From CABMKH01 sp040797625 (GTDB lineage: Bacteria > Bacillota > Clostridia > Tissierellales > Tissierellaceae), in the NCBI GenBank assembly GCA_052067355.1, contig JBQHQH010000005.1, positions 1 through 64,000 of the forward strand: a stretch of 64,000 nt of DNA, written 5' to 3'. Shown piece after piece: positions 44,321 through 52,764 of the stretch. The translations under genes were made by a program, and so were the position numbers. The notes beneath the pieces are model-generated. The model worked only from the letters and a program-made list of their open reading frames with translations. It did no database searches and was not told where the DNA came from. The first letter of the stretch is position 1. Every line of letters begins with the position of its first letter.

Positions 44321-44396
44321 TGGTGCCCAAAGCCGGAATCGAACCAGCGACACGTAGATTTTCAGTCTACTGCTCTACCGACTGAGCTATTTGGGC
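44321..44396 (-). tRNA. tRNA-Phe (anticodon GAA)
   Basis: Minus-strand cloverleaf: acceptor GCCCAAA/TTTGGGC, anticodon loop CTGAAAA, T loop GTTCGATTC. CCA is encoded. Confidence 0.97.
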
Positions 44397-44455
44397 ATAT
44401 TACATGACTAAATTGTTTCCATGTCGTAGTCACAATGAATAGTATATAATATTTT

Positions 44456-45337
44456 TTACTCGTTGTCAATAAGAAATTTAGATAATTCTTCCTTATTAAA
44501 TTGATATTTGGAATTACAAAAATGACATACTACTTCTGCCTGCCCATCTTCTTCGATGATATCCTGTATTTCCTTCTTTCCTAAACTCATTATGACCTTT
44601 TCAATCTTCTCTCTGGAACAGTCACATTGATAACTTAAATCCATCCTATCTAATATTTCCATATGAAACTCTCCCAAGACTTTATTCATAATATCTTCAG
44701 GAGACAGTCCTTCATCTATCATTGTAGATACTGGCTCTATTTTAGATAGAATTTTTTCAATCTTATCTATATCCTCATCCGTTACACCAGGTAACAACTG
44801 TATTATATATCCTCCAGCAGCCTTTACAGATATATCTCTATCTACTAATACACCTAAACTAACGGCTGATGGTTGTTGTTCAGAATATGCATAAAAGTTT
44901 GCTAAATCTTCTGCAATCTCTCCTGAAACTATCTTTGATTGTCCAACATATGGATCTTTTAATCCTAAATCCATAATAGTCGTTATAGTTCCATTTCTAC
45001 CTACTAAGCTTCCCACATCTAATTTCCCATCTTTTCTACTAGGTACATCTGCTGAGGGATTGCCTATATATCCTTTAATCCTACCATCATTTTTAGCTAC
45101 TACATAGATAGTACCTCCTGGTCCATCACCAGCTATTTTCAGTGTCATTACATCTCCTTCATTCTTCATCATAGAACCCATCATGACACCAGCTGTCAAT
45201 GTGCGTCCCAATGCTGCAGTAGCAGTTGGGGATGTGTTGTGAATACTTCTAGCTTTTTCAACCATATGAGTAGTGGAAGCAACAAAAATTCTTATTCTCC
45301 CCTGTCTATCTATTCCACGAATCAAATAATCTTTCAT
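44456..45337 (-). CDS. hslO: Hsp33 redox-regulated chaperonin
   Basis: 293 residues. N-terminal chaperone core (DYLIRGIDRQGRIRIF ... RTLTAGVMMGSM, GDGPGG) and the C-terminal redox switch with the zinc cysteines CDC and CHFC near residues 237 and 270. On oxidative stress zinc is released, disulphides form and the protein becomes a holdase. Start with AGGAAAG. It lies upstream of the tRNA cluster on the same strand. Confidence 0.96.
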   Translation of the reverse strand: MKDYLIRGIDRQGRIRIFVASTTHMVEKARSIHNTSPTATAALGRTLTAGVMMGSMMKNEGDVMTLKIAGDGPGGTIYVVAKNDGRIKGYIGNPSADVPSRKDGKLDVGSLVGRNGTITTIMDLGLKDPYVGQSKIVSGEIAEDLANFYAYSEQQPSAVSLGVLVDRDISVKAAGGYIIQLLPGVTDEDIDKIEKILSKIEPVSTMIDEGLSPEDIMNKVLGEFHMEILDRMDLSYQCDCSREKIEKVIMSLGKKEIQDIIEEDGQAEVVCHFCNSKYQFNKEELSKFLIDNE

Positions 45338-45365
45338 AAGCTTTCCTACCTTTCTGCTGACAATA

Positions 45366-45386
45366 AAAGCCCCTAATGGGGCTCTT
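45366..45386 (-). terminator. cold-shock gene terminator
   Basis: On the minus strand AGCCCC-ATTA-GGGGCT followed by TTTATT, 35 bp after the cold-shock gene stop. Confidence 0.8.
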
Positions 45387-45420
45387 ACTCACTTCTAAAA
45401 CTATTTAAAAGAATTTAAGT

Positions 45421-45621
45421 CTATAATTTAGCTACATTAGTAGCTTGTGGACCTTTTTCTCCTTGAACTATTTCAAATTCAACTTGATCTCCTTCATCTA
45501 AAGTTTTGAAGCCTTCAGTTTGAATTGCTGAAAAATGCACAAATACATCTTCTCCAGTTTCAGTTGATATAAAACCAAATCCCTTTGTAGCATTAAACCA
45601 TTTTACAGTACCTTTTTCCAT
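45421..45621 (-). CDS. cold-shock protein (CspA/B family)
   Basis: 66 residues forming one OB-fold domain, with RNP1 (KGFGFI) and RNP2 (VFVHFSAI). It binds single-stranded RNA/DNA and melts secondary structure at low temperature. The ATG at 45621 has GGAGGA nine bases upstream; the ATG three codons earlier touches that site. Confidence 0.95.
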   Translation of the reverse strand: MEKGTVKWFNATKGFGFISTETGEDVFVHFSAIQTEGFKTLDEGDQVEFEIVQGEKGPQATNVAKL

Positions 45622-45754
45622 TTTAAACATTCCTCCAATATAGCTTTATAGCCTTTTAATAGATGAACTTCTTTACATCTATTTATGTATGTTATCATAG
45701 TTACAGGGTATTTGTCAATACTGTAACCAATTTAAGACAAATTATTCTGAATCT

Positions 45755-46495
45755 CTATTTAAAAGCTACAAAATTTATCCTTTCACTCATCTTATGAGGT
45801 TCTTTAAATGTAAAACATTCGAAATATTCTACCTTATTAAATCCAGCCCTATTTAACAACTCTATTACCTCTTCAATATTATATGCTCTTTCTCTATGTT
45901 CCTCATCAAATCTCATAAAGCTATCTCCATCTTTACTTAAAAAGAAAGTCAGATAAAAATCACATATATTGTCGTCCTCATTATAATAGTTCTGCCACGA
46001 ATAATATATATCTCCTCTATCCTCTATAAAGGTATTATTTCCTATGATCTCCTTGATCTTATAATGAGAGTTTATATCAAATATAAAAATTCCATCATCA
46101 TTTAGATGATTCCATACATTTTTAAATACTTTCAATAGATCATCCTCATGAACTATATAGTTTATACTATCACAGATAGATATTATACTATCAAATTTCT
46201 TATTTAAATTAAAATCTATCATGTCCTGATTCAGTATCCTTATATTTTTAAACTTACTCAACTTTTTATATGCTATAGCTAACATCTCATCTGAGAGATC
46301 GAAGCATGTAAGCTTGTACCCTGCTTTTCCAATATAATATGATAGATTGCCTGTTCCACAAGCCATTTCCAAAATTTCTTTTGGCAATCTATCATATCTC
46401 TTAAAAATTTCCTCTATGTATCTATACCAATTTTCATAATCAAAATCATTCATAAGCTCATCATAGAGATATGCAAATTTATTGTATGAATCCAT
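45755..46495 (-). CDS. class I SAM-dependent methyltransferase
   Basis: 246 residues. Rossmann-type domain with motif I (ILEMACGTGNLSYYIG), acidic end of beta-2 (CFDLSDEML) and motif IV (SICDSINYI). Resembles the YqeM/UbiE-like small-molecule methyltransferases of Firmicutes; substrate unknown. Its ATG overlaps the stop of the SASP-like gene (TAATG), so the two are coupled. Confidence 0.9.
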   Translation of the reverse strand: MDSYNKFAYLYDELMNDFDYENWYRYIEEIFKRYDRLPKEILEMACGTGNLSYYIGKAGYKLTCFDLSDEMLAIAYKKLSKFKNIRILNQDMIDFNLNKKFDSIISICDSINYIVHEDDLLKVFKNVWNHLNDDGIFIFDINSHYKIKEIIGNNTFIEDRGDIYYSWQNYYNEDDNICDFYLTFFLSKDGDSFMRFDEEHRERAYNIEEVIELLNRAGFNKVEYFECFTFKEPHKMSERINFVAFK

Positions 46496-46704
46496 TATTT
46501 TACCTCTTTCTTATTTTCCCCTTTATTTTGTTTATTTCTTTTCCTAGCAGTCATTATCCCACCTATTCTTCCAGACTCTTTTGCAGTAAGACCGCCCCAA
46601 CCTACATCCTTAATCTTGTCTGTCAATCCTAGTTCTTCAGCTATTTCAAGCTTTAGTATATCATCTTCTGTTAGAATCTTTTTCTTCTTTTTTCCCTTGC
46701 TCAT
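46495..46704 (-). CDS. small acid-soluble spore protein-like (divergent alpha/beta type)
   Basis: 69 residues. The part LKLEIAEELGLTDKIK ... WGGLTAKESGRIGG matches the two conserved helices and the GPR protease region (E-[IL]-A-x-E-x-G) of alpha/beta SASPs, which coat spore DNA. Lysine-rich extensions at both ends (KGKKKKK; KRNKQNKGENKK) are unusual. Closest to minor types such as SspF. Expected to be made in the forespore. Confidence 0.75.
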   Translation of the reverse strand: MSKGKKKKKILTEDDILKLEIAEELGLTDKIKDVGWGGLTAKESGRIGGIMTARKRNKQNKGENKKEVK

Positions 46705-46753
46705 AATACTATCCCTCCCATATATATTATGGAAATAAAGTCTATTTTTATTC

Positions 46754-47695
46754 CTATAGGATAATATATTTCCAATTTATATAAATATACATGACAATAA
46801 CTATAAAAACAGGAATATATTCAAGTCCATATAGTTCTGTATTATAGGATAGTAAATTGTCAATTTCATAATTCAATACTTCTATGCCATTAGACCTCTT
46901 AGGAGACAATTTCTTTAATAGTGTAATTACTATAAATAGACAAGCCACAAAGAATCCTATTGCAATAATAGATGCTCCAATTGTGGGAGCCATATCTACT
47001 GAAGTAGGAGTATTCTCCACATATTCATCTATGAGATAGCCATATTTATTTAAGATATATCCCAAGCTCAATGCAATACTATTATTAATCGTATGAGCTA
47101 ACATAGAGGAATATATAGAGTCAGTCTTATATACCATAATTCCAAATATTATTCCCAGTACAATTGGACCTACAAGATTCAATAATGTAAAGTGAAATAT
47201 TCCAAACAAGATTCCAGTAATTATAATACTCTTTTTATAGCCAAGATCCTTATATCCATGAAGCATTACTCCTCTAAACATTATCTCCTCACATATACCT
47301 GGACTCACAGCCATAATAAGAAAGCTTATTATATATTGAGTACTACTTTCTGGCATTGGTACAATATGCTGCCTTACTTCTATGAATCTACTCAATATAC
47401 CTATAAATATAGCTTGAAAAAATATTGCTACAGGATAAGTAAATATGGTAATCCCAATTATCATAAGTATCTGTTTAAATGTAATTCTATTTAATCTTAA
47501 TACCCTCCTAAGGGAAAAGCCTCCTATCTTCAGATATGTTAAACTAGGCAAAAGGATCAATATATACTCTGTAATCAAAAGCCCTGAATACATCTCTCTA
47601 TTTTGAGCCATAGATCCTAAATAGATCAACCCTATACCAAGTATTAGATATAATATATTAACTTCAAGTATTCGATTTCTATATTTTTTGCTCAT
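46754..47695 (-). CDS. CPBP-family intramembrane protease (CAAX protease/Abi)
   Basis: About 313 residues with eight or so membrane segments. Conserved EE-x3-R (CEEIMFRGVM), FxxxH (FGIFHFTLLN) and later HxxxN (AHTINNSIAL) motifs mark the glutamic intramembrane protease family. Bacterial members are tied to bacteriocin immunity or protein maturation; the target is unknown. The ATG at 47695 has AGGAGG, which lies inside the longer frame that starts at TTG 47716. Confidence 0.92.
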   Translation of the reverse strand: MSKKYRNRILEVNILYLILGIGLIYLGSMAQNREMYSGLLITEYILILLPSLTYLKIGGFSLRRVLRLNRITFKQILMIIGITIFTYPVAIFFQAIFIGILSRFIEVRQHIVPMPESSTQYIISFLIMAVSPGICEEIMFRGVMLHGYKDLGYKKSIIITGILFGIFHFTLLNLVGPIVLGIIFGIMVYKTDSIYSSMLAHTINNSIALSLGYILNKYGYLIDEYVENTPTSVDMAPTIGASIIAIGFFVACLFIVITLLKKLSPKRSNGIEVLNYEIDNLLSYNTELYGLEYIPVFIVIVMYIYINWKYIIL

Positions 47696-47794
47696 TTTTC
47701 CTCCTATATCTTTCAACCTATCCCTTTGCTTACAATCTTAACATTTTCCATTCCATAAGAAAAATATACCACAAACATTCCTAAGCTTATCAAA

Positions 47795-47822
47795 TACACC
47801 TACAGAAATCTGTAGGTGTTCT
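47795..47822 (-). terminator. hpt terminator
   Basis: A near-perfect stem ACACCTACAG / CTGTAGGTGT directly after the hpt stop, followed by a weak T-rich stretch on the minus strand. Confidence 0.65.
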
Positions 47823-47823
47823 A

Positions 47824-48342
47824 TTACTCAAATGTAAAAATATATGGTTTATTTCTATAATAGCTCCCATAGTTAAGTCCATATCCTACAATAAAGACAT
47901 CTGGTATGGAAAAACCTACAAAATCAGGTGATAGATCTACTTTTCTTCTACTAGGCTTATCCAACATAACACATATCTCTATTGAATTAGGCCCTTTAAT
48001 CTGTAAATGCTCTATTACATTTTTTAATGTAAATCCAGAATCTATAATATCGTCTACTATAAGTATATCTTTTCCCTCAATAGAAGTCCTAATGTCATTG
48101 ACAATATCTACACATCCACTAGAAACTTCCGAATCACCATAGCTAGATGTAGTCATAAAATCTACTTCCACAGGAATAGACAGTTCTCTGACTAAATCAG
48201 CTGCAAAGATAAAGCTTCCCCTCAACAGAGATATAACTACAAGATCCTTATCTTTATATACTTGGCTTATTTCCACCCCTAACTCTCTAACTCTTTTAGC
48301 AATTTCATCTCTAGTGAATAATACTTTTTCTCTTTTGTCCAT
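47824..48342 (-). CDS. hpt: hypoxanthine phosphoribosyltransferase
   Basis: About 172 residues, purine salvage enzyme making IMP and GMP from hypoxanthine/guanine and PRPP. PRPP loop ILIVDDIIDSGFTL, the SLLRGSFIFAADL stretch and the DFVGFSIPDVFIVGYGLNY hood region are all intact. The ATG at 48342 fits the family start (MDKREKVL); a TTG at 48348 with GGGGAG at 6 nt, or the ATG at 48366, are possible too. Confidence 0.94.
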   Translation of the reverse strand: MDKREKVLFTRDEIAKRVRELGVEISQVYKDKDLVVISLLRGSFIFAADLVRELSIPVEVDFMTTSSYGDSEVSSGCVDIVNDIRTSIEGKDILIVDDIIDSGFTLKNVIEHLQIKGPNSIEICVMLDKPSRRKVDLSPDFVGFSIPDVFIVGYGLNYGSYYRNKPYIFTFE

Positions 48343-48372
48343 CTCCAAATTTTTCTCCCCTTTCATCCTTTG

Positions 48373-48504
48373 TTATATGTCTTTGGAGTTTTTAATTAGA
48401 AATTTTTTTATCTCTCTGAGTTCTCTTAAAATAAGGTTTAAAGTGTATTGAAAACTTACTAATATTATAAGTATTATAACACTTTTTATCACTTTTGTAT
48501 CCAT
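48373..48504 (-). CDS. 43-residue single-pass membrane protein
   Basis: ATG at 48504, nine bases after the SSB-like gene stop, with AGGAAGGAT upstream. MDTKVIKSVIILIILVSFQY is one membrane segment, followed by a basic cytoplasmic helix (LRELREIKKFLIKN). It lies between the SSB-like gene and hpt. Not recognised; too short for most gene finders. Confidence 0.5.
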   Translation of the reverse strand: MDTKVIKSVIILIILVSFQYTLNLILRELREIKKFLIKNSKDI

Positions 48505-48512
48505 TATTTATC

Positions 48513-49190
48513 TTATCCTTCCTGTTCTTGTTCTTCCTCTACTCTATTATTATCATTTTCTATGAATTCTAATTTGGATATGGAAACTTCATAAGCTCTC
48601 TTAGTCTCAACTTCCCCTGATGATGTCCTTTTCTGATACTCTCTGCTTTGGACTCTACCCCATAATTTAATATGATCTCCTACTACTAAGTTATCACAAA
48701 AACGTGCATTTCTTCCCCATGCTATTGACGGTATATAATCAGATTTATTATATGCTCTATTTACGGCTATGAGAATATCTGTAATTTCCCTTCCAAATGG
48801 AGTAACACGATATACAGGTTTTTTGCATATATACCCATCTAGATATATTTCATTTGGCCTTCTCAATTCTTCTTCTAGATCTTCTTCTTCTGGTACATAT
48901 ATTTCTCTAGCAAATATAGTCAAGACCAATCTATTGGCAGATTCTATATATCGATTATAAGATCTTAGTTGTCCTTCAATAATAACATATTTACCTATAT
49001 CAAAGTCAACATTTATTAACAATCTTTCAGAAATAGTTACTGGCAATACATCTACAGAGTCGCTTAATCTCGGTACTTTTACCATGATATTATAAAATCT
49101 CTCCCCGTACATCTCATGACTGAATTCTTTTTCACTATCCACCGTCCCAATAATTCTTACCTGGTTTGTTTCCATCATTTTTTCTAACAT
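48513..49190 (-). CDS. single-stranded DNA-binding protein-like, two OB folds
   Basis: 225 residues with two SSB-type OB domains: about 10-95 (VRIIGTVDSEKEFSHEMYGE) and 110-210 (IYLDGYICKKPVYRVTPFGRE, DILIAVNR, IAWGRNARFC). The C-terminus is acidic (EEEQEQEG) but lacks the final phenylalanine of true SSB tails. Clostridia carry such a second SSB-like protein besides the replicative one; its role is unclear. Start with AAGGGGGA. Confidence 0.82.
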   Translation of the reverse strand: MLEKMMETNQVRIIGTVDSEKEFSHEMYGERFYNIMVKVPRLSDSVDVLPVTISERLLINVDFDIGKYVIIEGQLRSYNRYIESANRLVLTIFAREIYVPEEEDLEEELRRPNEIYLDGYICKKPVYRVTPFGREITDILIAVNRAYNKSDYIPSIAWGRNARFCDNLVVGDHIKLWGRVQSREYQKRTSSGEVETKRAYEVSISKLEFIENDNNRVEEEQEQEG

Positions 49191-49267
49191 TTACATGTCC
49201 CCCTTATTCCTGTGTATTAAAGAATCTCTATCTATAAATATTCAATAAAATATGGAATTATGAATAA

Positions 49268-49295
49268 AAAAATAGGAAAGGCCCTTGCCTTTCCT
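49268..49295 (-). terminator. terminator after the 49295 gene
   Basis: On the minus strand AAGGAAAGGC-AAG-GGCCTTTCC followed by seven T. Confidence 0.85.
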
Positions 49296-49921
49296 TAAAT
49301 CTTGATACTTTTATAATCTTTTAAAGAAATTTCACTATCCCATAATATAAAGCTCAATATGGAAGCTGCTAATATAGGATAGATATTATCTCTATTATCT
49401 GAATCTACTTCAACTGTAAATTCAAAAGGTTCTATTCTCTTTTCCCAAATAGATATTATTTCTCTTTGTAGACATAAATTTGCCTTGATCATTTGATTGA
49501 TATTATAACTAGATATAGTCAATGTGGCTTTACTATTAAAGCCATAAGTTATTACTATTCCATCAAAGGAACCTAGTGGCAGTAATGTCCAATTTTTATC
49601 ATCCGAATTTAAAATATAATATTTACAACCTACAAACTGTTCCATTACAATATCTTGTCTATAATCTTCTTCTTTCATAAAGTTATGAATTAAGAAGTCA
49701 AATTTTATTCCCATAGCTCCAAATATATCGATATCTTTAGGATTCATATATATGATAACTAAGACTATGTTTTTCTTATTTAGATATATAATATTACCTT
49801 TACCGTTAGAATAAATAAAATTATATCCAAAATGTGATAATAATTTCCCTATATATCTAATTGTGTCCTTTCCCTCTTTATCTTCAATTATCCCTGCAAA
49901 ATAGATCTCTACACTTCCCAC
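49295..49921 (-). CDS. hypothetical protein with a Mur-ligase-like segment
   Basis: 208 residues, soluble. The segment YYILNSDDKNWTLL ... GIVITYGFNSKATLTISSYN resembles the NADDP ... VITYG-N--ADI-A stretch of Mur ligases, but there is no GxxGKT ATP-binding loop. It follows the PdaB-like gene by 17 bp in the same operon, so a role linked to sporulation peptidoglycan is conceivable (inference). GTG start with AGGGG. Confidence 0.6.
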   Translation of the reverse strand: MGSVEIYFAGIIEDKEGKDTIRYIGKLLSHFGYNFIYSNGKGNIIYLNKKNIVLVIIYMNPKDIDIFGAMGIKFDFLIHNFMKEEDYRQDIVMEQFVGCKYYILNSDDKNWTLLPLGSFDGIVITYGFNSKATLTISSYNINQMIKANLCLQREIISIWEKRIEPFEFTVEVDSDNRDNIYPILAASILSFILWDSEISLKDYKSIKI

Positions 49922-49937
49922 TAAATCCCCTCTATAG

Positions 49938-50705
49938 TTATTTAATAAGTATTTGTCTACCGTTGTTATTCATCTTGAAATTCTCTCGATGTATGAGTTC
50001 TGAAACAGGCACTATTTCATAGCCATTTTCCAACAGCCTTTCAATAACCAATGGTAAATATTCCTTTATATATTTTGCATTATTATGAAATAATACTATA
50101 GAACCACCACTGACATTTCTAACAACTCTATCTACTACTGGCTGCACTCCTAACTCTTTCCAATCTAGAGAATCAGTATCCCATTGTATTGCATAATATC
50201 CATTTTCCCTACATACCTGTATAAGTGCATCATTATAATCTCCATAGGGCGGCCTAAATAAAAACGGCTTCTTTTTGGTGATCTCATATATAGCGTCTCC
50301 TGTATCATTTATCTCTTTTTCCATCTGCTCCCTAGATAATTGACTCATATTAGGATGGGTTGATGAATGATTTCCAATGTCATGACCTCTTTTGTGTATT
50401 TCTTCCACCTGATGAGGATACTTATCTATCCAGAATTTCACTAGGAAAAATGTGGACTTTATATTGTATTTATCTAGTGTGTCCAAGATATCTAATGTAT
50501 ATTCATCACCATAAGCTGCATCAAACGATATTGCAATTTTATTGTCCTCCCTCTCTACACTATAAATAGGGAGTTCTTTTGCAGGTGAAAAAACACTTTT
50601 TATGCTGTAGTTCTTATTCTTTATAATAATCAACATGGAAATAATTAATATTGTCAATACTATGATTATTCTATGAACTAAATAATATTGATAATTTTTT
50701 TTCAC
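49938..50705 (-). CDS. polysaccharide deacetylase, PdaB-like sporulation type
   Basis: 255 residues: an N-terminal membrane anchor (about 12-27), then a NodB domain. Motif 1 reads ISFDAAYGDEYT (the second Asp of TFDD replaced by Ala, as in PdaB-type proteins), motif 2 is GNHSSTHPNM, motif 3 RPPYGDYND, motif 4 DTDSLDWK, motif 5 IVLFHNN. Such proteins act on peptidoglycan of the spore cortex or mother-cell wall. GTG start with GAGGTGAT. Confidence 0.87.
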   Translation of the reverse strand: MKKNYQYYLVHRIIIVLTILIISMLIIIKNKNYSIKSVFSPAKELPIYSVEREDNKIAISFDAAYGDEYTLDILDTLDKYNIKSTFFLVKFWIDKYPHQVEEIHKRGHDIGNHSSTHPNMSQLSREQMEKEINDTGDAIYEITKKKPFLFRPPYGDYNDALIQVCRENGYYAIQWDTDSLDWKELGVQPVVDRVVRNVSGGSIVLFHNNAKYIKEYLPLVIERLLENGYEIVPVSELIHRENFKMNNNGRQILIK

Positions 50706-50721
50706 CGTATCACCTCCAATC

Positions 50722-50767
50722 CTCTGTAATATTATAATTATTCTAGAATAATTATAATATTACAGAG
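50722..50767. repeat. perfect 46-bp palindrome between pdaB and the SASP gene
   Basis: The 23-bp left half (CTCTGTAATATTATAATTAT plus TCT) is the exact reverse complement of the right half, with no spacer. It lies in the divergent promoter region, contains a TATAAT on each strand, and is not followed by a T run. Confidence 0.9.
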
Positions 50768-50842
50768 ATTAGATATAGATTTAAAATTATTATTTTTGAA
50801 ATGAAAATTGGGTTTTTATACTCATAATATAAAAAACTACCA

Positions 50843-50871
50843 GAATATAATCTTCATCCCTGGTTATATTA
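50843..50871 (+). promoter_or_regulatory. sigma-G-like promoter of the SASP gene
   Basis: GAATA (50843-50847), a 17-bp spacer and TATATTA (50865-50871) resemble the forespore sigma-G pattern. It lies about 40 bp before the SASP start, and SASP genes are classic sigma-G targets. Confidence 0.5.
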
Positions 50872-50912
50872 ATATTACAGCAACAAAAAGCTGCTGAAAA
50901 GGAGGTATAAAA

Positions 50913-51119
50913 ATGGCTAACAATAACAATAGAATTGTCGTACCAGAAGCTAGAGCAGCATTAGATCAAATGAAACTAGAAATAGCTAATGAATTAGGAT
51001 TACAAAATTATAATAATATAGATAAAGGTAACCTTACTTCAAGGGATAATGGATATGTCGGAGGTTACATGGTTAAAAGATTGATACAGTCTGCTCAAAA
51101 TCAATTAGCTGGAAAATAA
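50913..51119 (+). CDS. alpha/beta-type small acid-soluble spore protein
   Basis: 68 residues with the family signature: GPR cleavage region (KLEIANELGL) and the second conserved block (GNLTSRDNGYVGGYMVKRLI). It binds and protects DNA in the dormant spore and is degraded at germination. Start with AAGGAGG. Confidence 0.96.
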   Translation: MANNNNRIVVPEARAALDQMKLEIANELGLQNYNNIDKGNLTSRDNGYVGGYMVKRLIQSAQNQLAGK

Positions 51120-51129
51120 ATTTATTTAT

Positions 51130-51160
51130 TGAGAAGTGGAATTCCACTTCTCTTTTTATT
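51130..51160 (+). terminator. SASP gene terminator
   Basis: GAGAAGTGGAATTCCACTTCTC is a perfect palindrome followed by TTTTTATTT. Confidence 0.92.
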
Positions 51161-51202
51161 TATGGTATAATTAAATATGTCAATACAAGTGAGGTGATAA
51201 TA

Positions 51203-51730
51203 GTGTTTATAGATAATACTGAAGAAATGGCACAAAACAAATTACTATTATTGTATATAATAAAAAAATCTCCATATACGTTTTCAAAAAATCAGCTAAA
51301 CGAATTTATCCTCGAGAAAAACTACATGAACTATTTCTTCCTACAACAATACTTAAGTGAATTAGTAGACTCTGGACTTATAGAAATTACTACTGAAGAA
51401 AACGAAGCCAAATACCTTATCTCAGAAAAAGGAAGACTTACATTAAAATACTTTGATACAAAGATTCCAAATGATATCAAAGAGGAATTAGAAGAAGAAT
51501 TTAATTCCAATAAAATATTACAAAAAAAAGAATCCCAAGTCCTTGCCGACTACTTTCCACGAGAAAATAATCAATATACTGTGAATTTAAAACTCGTAGA
51601 AAATGAAGACATACTATTTAGCTTATATCTAAATGTAGCCTCTGAGGAGCAAGCACAGATGATCTGTAAAGGTTGGAAAGATAGGACAGATGATATCTAT
51701 ATTAATATTATCAATATGCTAATTGAATAA
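51203..51730 (+). CDS. DUF4364 family protein
   Basis: 175 residues. The N-terminal ~80 residues form a winged helix (LLLLYIIKKSPYTFSKNQLNEFIL ... SGLIEITTEENEAKYLISEKGR, in parts) as in the DUF4364 family of clostridia; the C-terminal half is beta-rich. Probably a DNA- or ligand-binding regulator. The GTG at 51203 has GAGGTGA 5 nt upstream; the earlier GTG overlaps that site. Confidence 0.82.
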   Translation: MFIDNTEEMAQNKLLLLYIIKKSPYTFSKNQLNEFILEKNYMNYFFLQQYLSELVDSGLIEITTEENEAKYLISEKGRLTLKYFDTKIPNDIKEELEEEFNSNKILQKKESQVLADYFPRENNQYTVNLKLVENEDILFSLYLNVASEEQAQMICKGWKDRTDDIYINIINMLIE

Positions 51731-51738
51731 AGAAAAAA

Positions 51739-52674
51739 CTAGAGTAGTAAAATATCCTGTGGCTCCTTTCCTACTCTTATCTTTTCTTCTATTTTATTGT
51801 TATTGCCAATATCTATAACAATAATCTGATTATTTAATAGATCATTTATATAGAGTCTATTCTTCCCATCATAGACCATCTTATTTGGCAAACCACCTAC
51901 TATTAGTTTCTTATCGAATATTCCAGATTCAATATCTAATCCATATAGATATCCATCATCTGCATTAATCAAATAAAAATAATCTAATCCCTTAAGTTTT
52001 ATAAAATCATAATATACTCCCTTTATCTTCCTAGACCATATCATCCTATGGTCAACCTTCTTTATCGCAAATAATCCACTATATCCCAATAGACCATTAT
52101 TTAAAAAACACATTATAAAAATAATATCTCCTTCTATTCTCACCTTTAAAGGCTGAGAATGAAGTTCTAAATCATATATATCATAGGAATCTAACCCTAC
52201 AATACTTAAACTATGGCTATTGGAATTGGTAATATACATATGCCCGTCTTTTTTATCAATTTGCATATCTGTTGGTCTTCCTCCTATATTTATACTCTCT
52301 AGAAGGGTAAGATTTTCCTCTTCAACTACAGATAATGAATCTGAATCAGAATTTAATATATATAATTTACCATCATATACTTTTATGACTGTTGGGCATC
52401 TGCCTACTTTTATACCACCTAAGAGCATATCATTGTCTAAATCAATCTTGAAAAGAGAATCATCATAGGAATTAACTACTAATAGATTATTAAACTTATC
52501 CATTACTAATGAAGTAGGACCAATCTTATCATTTAGCTCTCCTTCTAAAACTCCTATATTTTTCATAACCAAATCTCTTAAATAAATTGTATAGACTTTA
52601 AATGGATGTGCCTTTTCTATTATACTTATGGTATCATCTCCACAATTAGCAGTAATAATCTTTCCATTTGGCAA
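51739..52674 (-). CDS. YncE/YVTN-like beta-propeller protein
   Basis: 311 residues of divergent propeller repeats (ITANCGDDTISIIE, VVNSYDDSLFKIDLD, ILNSDSDSLSVVEEE, ITNSNSHSLSIVGLD, INDLLNNQIIVIDIG), without signal peptide. Much more diverged blades than the protein at 34440. Such proteins may sit on the spore or bind ligands; function unknown. TTG start behind GGGGGTGA. Confidence 0.75.
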   Translation of the reverse strand: MPNGKIITANCGDDTISIIEKAHPFKVYTIYLRDLVMKNIGVLEGELNDKIGPTSLVMDKFNNLLVVNSYDDSLFKIDLDNDMLLGGIKVGRCPTVIKVYDGKLYILNSDSDSLSVVEEENLTLLESINIGGRPTDMQIDKKDGHMYITNSNSHSLSIVGLDSYDIYDLELHSQPLKVRIEGDIIFIMCFLNNGLLGYSGLFAIKKVDHRMIWSRKIKGVYYDFIKLKGLDYFYLINADDGYLYGLDIESGIFDKKLIVGGLPNKMVYDGKNRLYINDLLNNQIIVIDIGNNNKIEEKIRVGKEPQDILLL

Positions 52675-52734
52675 TTTTTCACCCCCTACTCATATATAAC
52701 AATTTATGCAATTCCCTCTCTAGAGGTGAAAAAA

Positions 52735-52764
52735 ACCTTCTATAGCTTAGCTATAGAAGGTTGA
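52735..52764 (-). terminator. folC terminator
   Basis: On the minus strand CCTTCTATAG-CTAAG-CTATAGAAGG is followed by seven T and covers the folC stop codon. Confidence 0.9.
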
